Assembly: GCA_002435545.1 (NCBI GenBank)
Contig: DJNB01000102.1
Coordinates: 2,333 to 19,702 of the forward strand
DNA: 17,370 nucleotides
Direction: 5' to 3'
Source: Lachnoclostridium sp. UBA6475
Lineage (GTDB): Bacteria > Bacillota > Clostridia > Lachnospirales > Lachnospiraceae
Part shown: piece by piece, positions 14,292 to 17,370 of the stretch
Layout of the letters: each line of letters opens with the position of its first letter
Position numbering within the stretch: the first letter of the stretch is position 1
Notes under the pieces: model-generated
The model's database searches: none
What the model was told of the DNA's origin: nothing
Seen by the model: only the letters and a program-made list of their open reading frames with translations
Position numbers and translations under genes: made by a program

Positions 14292-14476
14292 AAGTAACTA
14301 TTCAGGACAAAGTGTAGAAAACAATGGCTCGCCGTGCTTGCACGCAAGAGACATTGTTTTTTCACTTTGGCCGAATAGGGCTCCCCTCCCACAGATGAGC
14401 ATTTTTAGCCGACAGGCGAAAAAGAACACGAAGTGTTCAAATGCGAATGTGGGAGGGGCGTCCTGAATAGTTACTT
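14292..14476. repeat. 185-bp structured inverted-repeat element (MITE-like or RNA-encoding)
   Basis: Bounded by perfect 17-bp inverted repeats AAGTAACTATTCAGGAC (14292-14308) and its complement (14460-14476). Inside are two long hairpins. Hairpin A: CAAAGTG 14308-14314 with 14363-14369, AAAACAATG 14318-14326 with 14352-14360, apex CGTGC/GCACG 14333-14344. Hairpin B: CCCCTCCCACA 14383-14393 with 14448-14458, GCATTT 14399-14404 with 14439-14444, then two small hairpins GCC/GGC (14408-14417) and GAACAC/GTGTTC (14424-14438). No ORF of note. The whole sequence is nearly self-complementary in blocks, unlike random intergenic DNA. A target duplication cannot be resolved because both flanks are A-rich. 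Confidence 0.75.
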
Positions 14477-14508
14477 AAAAAGAGATTCCAAAAACGGGAT
14501 CTCTTTTT
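14477..14508 (-). terminator. Terminator of the LemA-like/7TM operon
   Basis: AAAAAGAGAT (14477-14486) pairs perfectly with 14499-14508, extended by T-G, C-G and C-G pairs to a 13-bp stem with an AAAAAC loop on the plus strand. On the minus strand it ends in CTCTTTTT, 28 nt after the stop of the 7TM gene. It directly abuts the right end of the structured element. It could work in both directions. Confidence 0.75.
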
Positions 14509-14536
14509 ACTTTTCCGGGCAGCAATCCTCTGCCCT

Positions 14537-16123
14537 TTATATATGTACTCTTTCTTCTACCAGATCATACAATTCGACCTCTTCATCGCATTCCTGCGGC
14601 ATCTGCGCATACGCATAGCGGATTTGAATTGGTTCTCTTCTGTGACGGTTTCTGTTTTGTATGACGGCTTCTACATTTTTCAGGCACTCTTGTACCTGAA
14701 CCGATTTTATATATTTGAGAACAACCATAAATTCCCTGTCATTCAGGCAGTAACATTTCCCGCGCGATTCAAATATCGTCTGGATGCAGTCTGCCGTATC
14801 AAGGATGAGCTGCTCAAATTTCCATTTCTCTTTTTCCGGATAATCCATATCATTTTCAATGACAAACCGAACGTAGGTCAATTCATCGGAAGCGTCATCG
14901 GTGTTCCGGAATCGTTCAAATGCTTCCACGTTTTCCATTCCGGAGAGCGGATCAAACTCGTCTGTCTTTTTATGTTCCGCCACTCTGTAGTCCATTTCAA
15001 ACCGATGGAATAAACTGGCAATTCCCACACGCCATGTAACAGCGATAAATACAATCATTCCCAGGCTAAACAAGACGGCATAGGAAGAATCGTGGTCAAT
15101 GTGAAATTCCACAATCGCGATAAAGACAAATATAAATAAAAGTCCAATCCCTTTTGTCAGCGTCCGCATCAATGCTTTCTGATGCAGCTGCAGCTCCTGG
15201 ATCAAATATTTTATTGCATATATCATCGAAACGAGGAGAAGCACATGTTCAATATACACCAGGCGGTACATCGGAATCCCCGCAATTTTATAAGTAACTA
15301 CGGACAATACCAGCAGAACTTCAAAGCCATATGCCAGATATCCCAGCACCGGATAATGTTTGCTGAGCATATCTTTGATAAACATCAGGCAGAACACCGG
15401 CATCAGATACAGGGTAAGGTAATATACCAGTGCGATCACAGGGGCATGACCGGTAAAAAACTGCAACAGTCTTGAATTTACGACAATCCACACACCTGCC
15501 GTCAGGATAAACAATCCAAGGTTGATAAAGGCAGATACTAATTTATCCGGTATTTTTTTTCGGAAAAGTATGGTCGTAAAAAGCAGTGTCACCGATGCGA
15601 TAAAGGTGATGACTGCAAAGACCGCCGCGTATATATTTTTGAGAAACATACGCATCAATATTGCATCTTTCTGCCCCAGACAGCACGTTCCGATCAGTTT
15701 CAGATTCAATGCTTTTTCATCATTTAATGTGCGGATGCGGATGGTTTTTCCAGAAATATCATCCGGCAGTTCGACCCATCGCACGATAATTCCTCTGTCC
15801 CGGTTGTCGTCTTTAAACTCAAACACTTTATTTTCGCCGACAAATACTTCCATCATCGACCAGTAACTTTCAATTGCAAGCACCTGGTGCCGCGGCTCTT
15901 CATTTTTTGTCGTATACGAATACACCAGATACGAGTCATTATCCTCTGTTTCGCTGATATCCGGCGTTTTCGTCCAGACATCGTTCAGTTCGGTTACTTC
16001 CGACTGACTAAACGCTCCCTCATATTCCCCCAGATGATACGAGCGCACGCAGAAGATGATTGTCATAAGAACAATCACGATCACGCTTATTGCATAGCCG
16101 TATCTCACACGATGTTTTTTCAT
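14537..16123 (-). CDS. 7TMR-DISM-like membrane sensor with degenerate GGDEF domain
   Basis: 528 codons from the ATG at 16123, with AAAGG 9 nt upstream; the GTG at 16132 abuts that RBS. TM1 (about 8-26) is followed by an extracytoplasmic beta-rich domain (about 30-160, with SYWSMMEVFVGENKVFEF and WVELPDDISGKTIRIR) resembling a jelly-roll DISM-type sensor. Seven further hydrophobic helices follow (about 163-380). The C-terminus (about 388-528) aligns with GGDEF: DPLSGMENVEAF in place of D.LTGL.NR.AF, a shortened middle, and CLNDREF (459-465) in place of R.GGDEF. The loss of GG and of the usual metal and substrate residues argues against diguanylate cyclase activity; it may bind a nucleotide or only signal. 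16 nt after the LemA-like gene. Confidence 0.8.
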   Translation of the reverse strand: MKKHRVRYGYAISVIVIVLMTIIFCVRSYHLGEYEGAFSQSEVTELNDVWTKTPDISETEDNDSYLVYSYTTKNEEPRHQVLAIESYWSMMEVFVGENKVFEFKDDNRDRGIIVRWVELPDDISGKTIRIRTLNDEKALNLKLIGTCCLGQKDAILMRMFLKNIYAAVFAVITFIASVTLLFTTILFRKKIPDKLVSAFINLGLFILTAGVWIVVNSRLLQFFTGHAPVIALVYYLTLYLMPVFCLMFIKDMLSKHYPVLGYLAYGFEVLLVLSVVTYKIAGIPMYRLVYIEHVLLLVSMIYAIKYLIQELQLHQKALMRTLTKGIGLLFIFVFIAIVEFHIDHDSSYAVLFSLGMIVFIAVTWRVGIASLFHRFEMDYRVAEHKKTDEFDPLSGMENVEAFERFRNTDDASDELTYVRFVIENDMDYPEKEKWKFEQLILDTADCIQTIFESRGKCYCLNDREFMVVLKYIKSVQVQECLKNVEAVIQNRNRHRREPIQIRYAYAQMPQECDEEVELYDLVEERVHI

Positions 16124-16139
16124 CCAAAACACCCTTTCC

Positions 16140-16649
16140 TCATAATCTTGGCTGTTTTTTTAATCCAAATATCCCAGCGACGTATTTTCCCGGCGCTTTT
16201 TCAATCTGCTCATTATATTTGGTGACGCAGCGGTCGTATTCTGCCTCTGCCATGTGATACTTATATGCCTCATCCTTTAACTTCATACAGAGATTTCGTA
16301 TCTTTTCTTCGCACTGCAGATTCCCGTGTTCTTTCACCTCAACAATAAGCGTTCCCAGGATTTCTTCCATTTGACGGTAAAGAAGCAGCCTTTCCTCTTT
16401 ACCAAGCATCAAAAAATCTTTGTCTAAGACAGCGTGAGCTTTCTCAAATGTCTTGCCATCCGCGTGAAAGCTCTCGACATATCCCAGCAGCTGCTTTACC
16501 ATGTTCCATTTTTCCATCCGGTAACCATCCACTTTGAGGTATTTTTCCCGCGTCTCCTCCTGTAATTTTGTCAGATTATAAAAAATAGTAACAACGGCAA
16601 CACATATAAAAACAATGATTGCCGTTATCACCCATACGATCCAGCTCAT
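16140..16649 (-). CDS. LemA-like membrane protein
   Basis: 169 codons from the ATG at 16649, chosen for GGAG 6 nt upstream; the in-frame ATG at 16661 has no RBS. One N-terminal transmembrane helix (about 4-26), then IFYNLTKLQEETREKYLKVDG and a coiled, helical bundle. It ends AEAEYDRCVTKYNEQIEKAP-GKYVAGIFGLKK, closely like the LemA ending (FYN..V..YN..I..FP....A...GF). Length matches LemA. LemA proteins are membrane-tethered helical proteins of unknown biochemistry. First gene of a two-gene operon with the 7TM sensor. Confidence 0.7.
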   Translation of the reverse strand: MSWIVWVITAIIVFICVAVVTIFYNLTKLQEETREKYLKVDGYRMEKWNMVKQLLGYVESFHADGKTFEKAHAVLDKDFLMLGKEERLLLYRQMEEILGTLIVEVKEHGNLQCEEKIRNLCMKLKDEAYKYHMAEAEYDRCVTKYNEQIEKAPGKYVAGIFGLKKQPRL

Positions 16650-16682
16650 TTTATTCTCCATTCATATTTTATTTATAGAGAA

Positions 16683-16711
16683 ATTATAACATATTAATGT
16701 TTTGTTTTCAA
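16683..16711 (-). promoter_or_regulatory. Promoter of the LemA-like/7TM operon
   Basis: Minus-strand -35 TTGAAA (16706-16711), 17-bp spacer ending in an extended -10 TG, -10 TATAAT (16683-16688, perfect). The leader is about 28 nt. Confidence 0.8.
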
Positions 16712-16727
16712 CAAAAAACGCCGAAAC

Positions 16728-16755
16728 TTGACACAAATTCATTTTCTTTTATAAT
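16728..16755 (+). promoter_or_regulatory. Promoter of the AraC-family regulator
   Basis: -35 TTGACA (16728-16733, perfect), 16-bp spacer, -10 TATAAT (16750-16755, perfect). It is arranged back to back with the promoter at 16683-16711, their -35 boxes only 16 bp apart. Confidence 0.8.
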
Positions 16756-16797
16756 AAAACTAAATATTTCCCAATTTGAAAGAAAGGGGTTACGCTT

Positions 16798-17370
16798 ATG
16801 TTTCAGATTCCCGGTCAGACCGCACTTGATTTTTTATGGCTCGGCAAAGAGGCGACGCAGTCGCCGGAATGGATTCACTATAGCCGGGCATTGCATGAAT
16901 ATGAATTGATGATCGTTGACGATGGTATTCTTTACATTGCTGACGAGTTTGGAAAATATACCGTTTCGAAAGGAGAATATATCCTGATGGCACCCTGCCG
17001 CCATCAGTACGGATGGAAGCCGTCGTGCTGCACCTTTCACTGGCTCCATTTTCGTCTGCCGGATACCGGCAGCACATCAGAAACTGCCTTTTTCCCGCTC
17101 CCTGCCCAGGCAAAAATACCGGATTTTTCCAAGGTCCAGACGCTTCTGTCGCAGATCTACCATAATGAGCAAACCTGTGTCAGTCTGGCTCAATCTTCCT
17201 TTTTACTGAGCGCCCTGCTGCTTGAACTTCATAATCAGCTGTATTTAAATCGAAAAGTTCTTCAAAATGACCAGAGCGCAGAAGGATTTTCGCAGCACAA
17301 TATTGATCTTTGCGAAAAGATTAAGACGTATGTACACTGGAATCGCAACCACGGTGTGAAAGTGCGGGAA
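16798..17370 (+). CDS. AraC family transcriptional regulator (C-terminus cut by window edge)
   Basis: 191 codons open to the right edge, ATG at 16798 with AAAGGGG 8 nt upstream. Residues about 10-100 look like the AraC cupin-type ligand-binding domain: HYSRALHEYELMIVDDGILYIADEFGKYTVSKGEYILMAPCRHQYGW...FHWLHF, with the G.Y.L..P...H signature of sugar-responsive AraC proteins. Helical linker about 118-160. The sequence stops just as the first HTH domain helix begins (IDLCEKIKTYVHWNRNHGVKV...). Divergent from the LemA-like operon. The target is likely a carbohydrate gene set beyond the window; unproven. Confidence 0.88.
   Translation, partial: MFQIPGQTALDFLWLGKEATQSPEWIHYSRALHEYELMIVDDGILYIADEFGKYTVSKGEYILMAPCRHQYGWKPSCCTFHWLHFRLPDTGSTSETAFFPLPAQAKIPDFSKVQTLLSQIYHNEQTCVSLAQSSFLLSALLLELHNQLYLNRKVLQNDQSAEGFSQHNIDLCEKIKTYVHWNRNHGVKVRE

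Noticed and set aside
14203..14466. Plus-strand open frame crossing into the structured element
   Set aside because: No RBS, no recognisable domain, and it spans the inverted repeat; not a gene.
15289..15302. AAGTAACTACGGAC inside the 7TM gene, similar to the element end
   Set aside because: It lies in conserved coding sequence (VVTYK) and lacks the TTCAG part, so it is coincidental.
1..17370. CRISPR array, tRNA, rRNA or complete IS element
   Set aside because: No regularly spaced repeats, no tRNA cloverleaf, no rRNA-like sequence and no transposase were found in the window.

Overview
The window looks like a chromosomal segment of an anaerobic Firmicute of class Clostridia, most likely Lachnospiraceae. 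The reasons are a Veg protein, a three-repeat SPOCS (DUF3794)-LysM spore-type protein, a clostridial-style feoA-feoB-Cys-rich-HMA iron cluster, purine-rich Shine-Dalgarno sequences before almost every gene, and consensus sigma-A promoters with 16-17 bp spacers. The species cannot be named from the sequence alone. Most genes are on the minus strand; veg, the DtxR-family regulator and the AraC-type regulator are on the plus strand.

Region 1 (1-6110, minus strand) is accessory-looking and appears more AT-rich in its right half. An AAA ATPase with a DUF4143 domain is followed 25 nt later by an exported protein with two tandem CBM2-like domains. Then, behind a good promoter (3842-3870), comes a tightly packed set: RhuM-family protein, SGNH-like exported hydrolase, cytoplasmic BspA-type LRR protein, and a DUF2201/VWA-like protein that runs off the left edge. 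The last protein has Thr where the putative metallopeptidase motif should have Glu.

Region 2 (6150-9727) is a ferrous iron uptake locus. feoA, feoB, a 58-residue FeoB-associated Cys-rich membrane protein and a membrane-anchored heavy-metal (CxxC) domain protein form one minus-strand operon ending at a strong terminator (6150-6188). A DtxR-family metal-dependent repressor is divergently transcribed. A near-perfect palindrome (9222-9237) sits on the -10 element of the feoA promoter and is the obvious operator candidate.

Region 3 (9760-14104) is core. It holds the SPOCS-LysM protein, veg with a consensus promoter, and an operon of an Lrp/AsnC regulator, panD (aspartate 1-decarboxylase) and coaBC. 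This links beta-alanine synthesis to the CoA pathway under a co-transcribed regulator.

Region 4 (14105-17370) holds a 185-bp highly structured intergenic element bounded by perfect 17-bp inverted repeats (14292-14476). It abuts the terminator of an operon made of a LemA-like membrane protein and a 7TMR-DISM-like sensor whose C-terminal GGDEF domain is degenerate. A divergent AraC-family regulator begins at 16798 and is cut by the right edge. A 14-nt copy of the end of the structured element recurs at 6122-6135, so the element is probably a dispersed repeat or MITE-like unit. It is the best candidate in the window for something undescribed.
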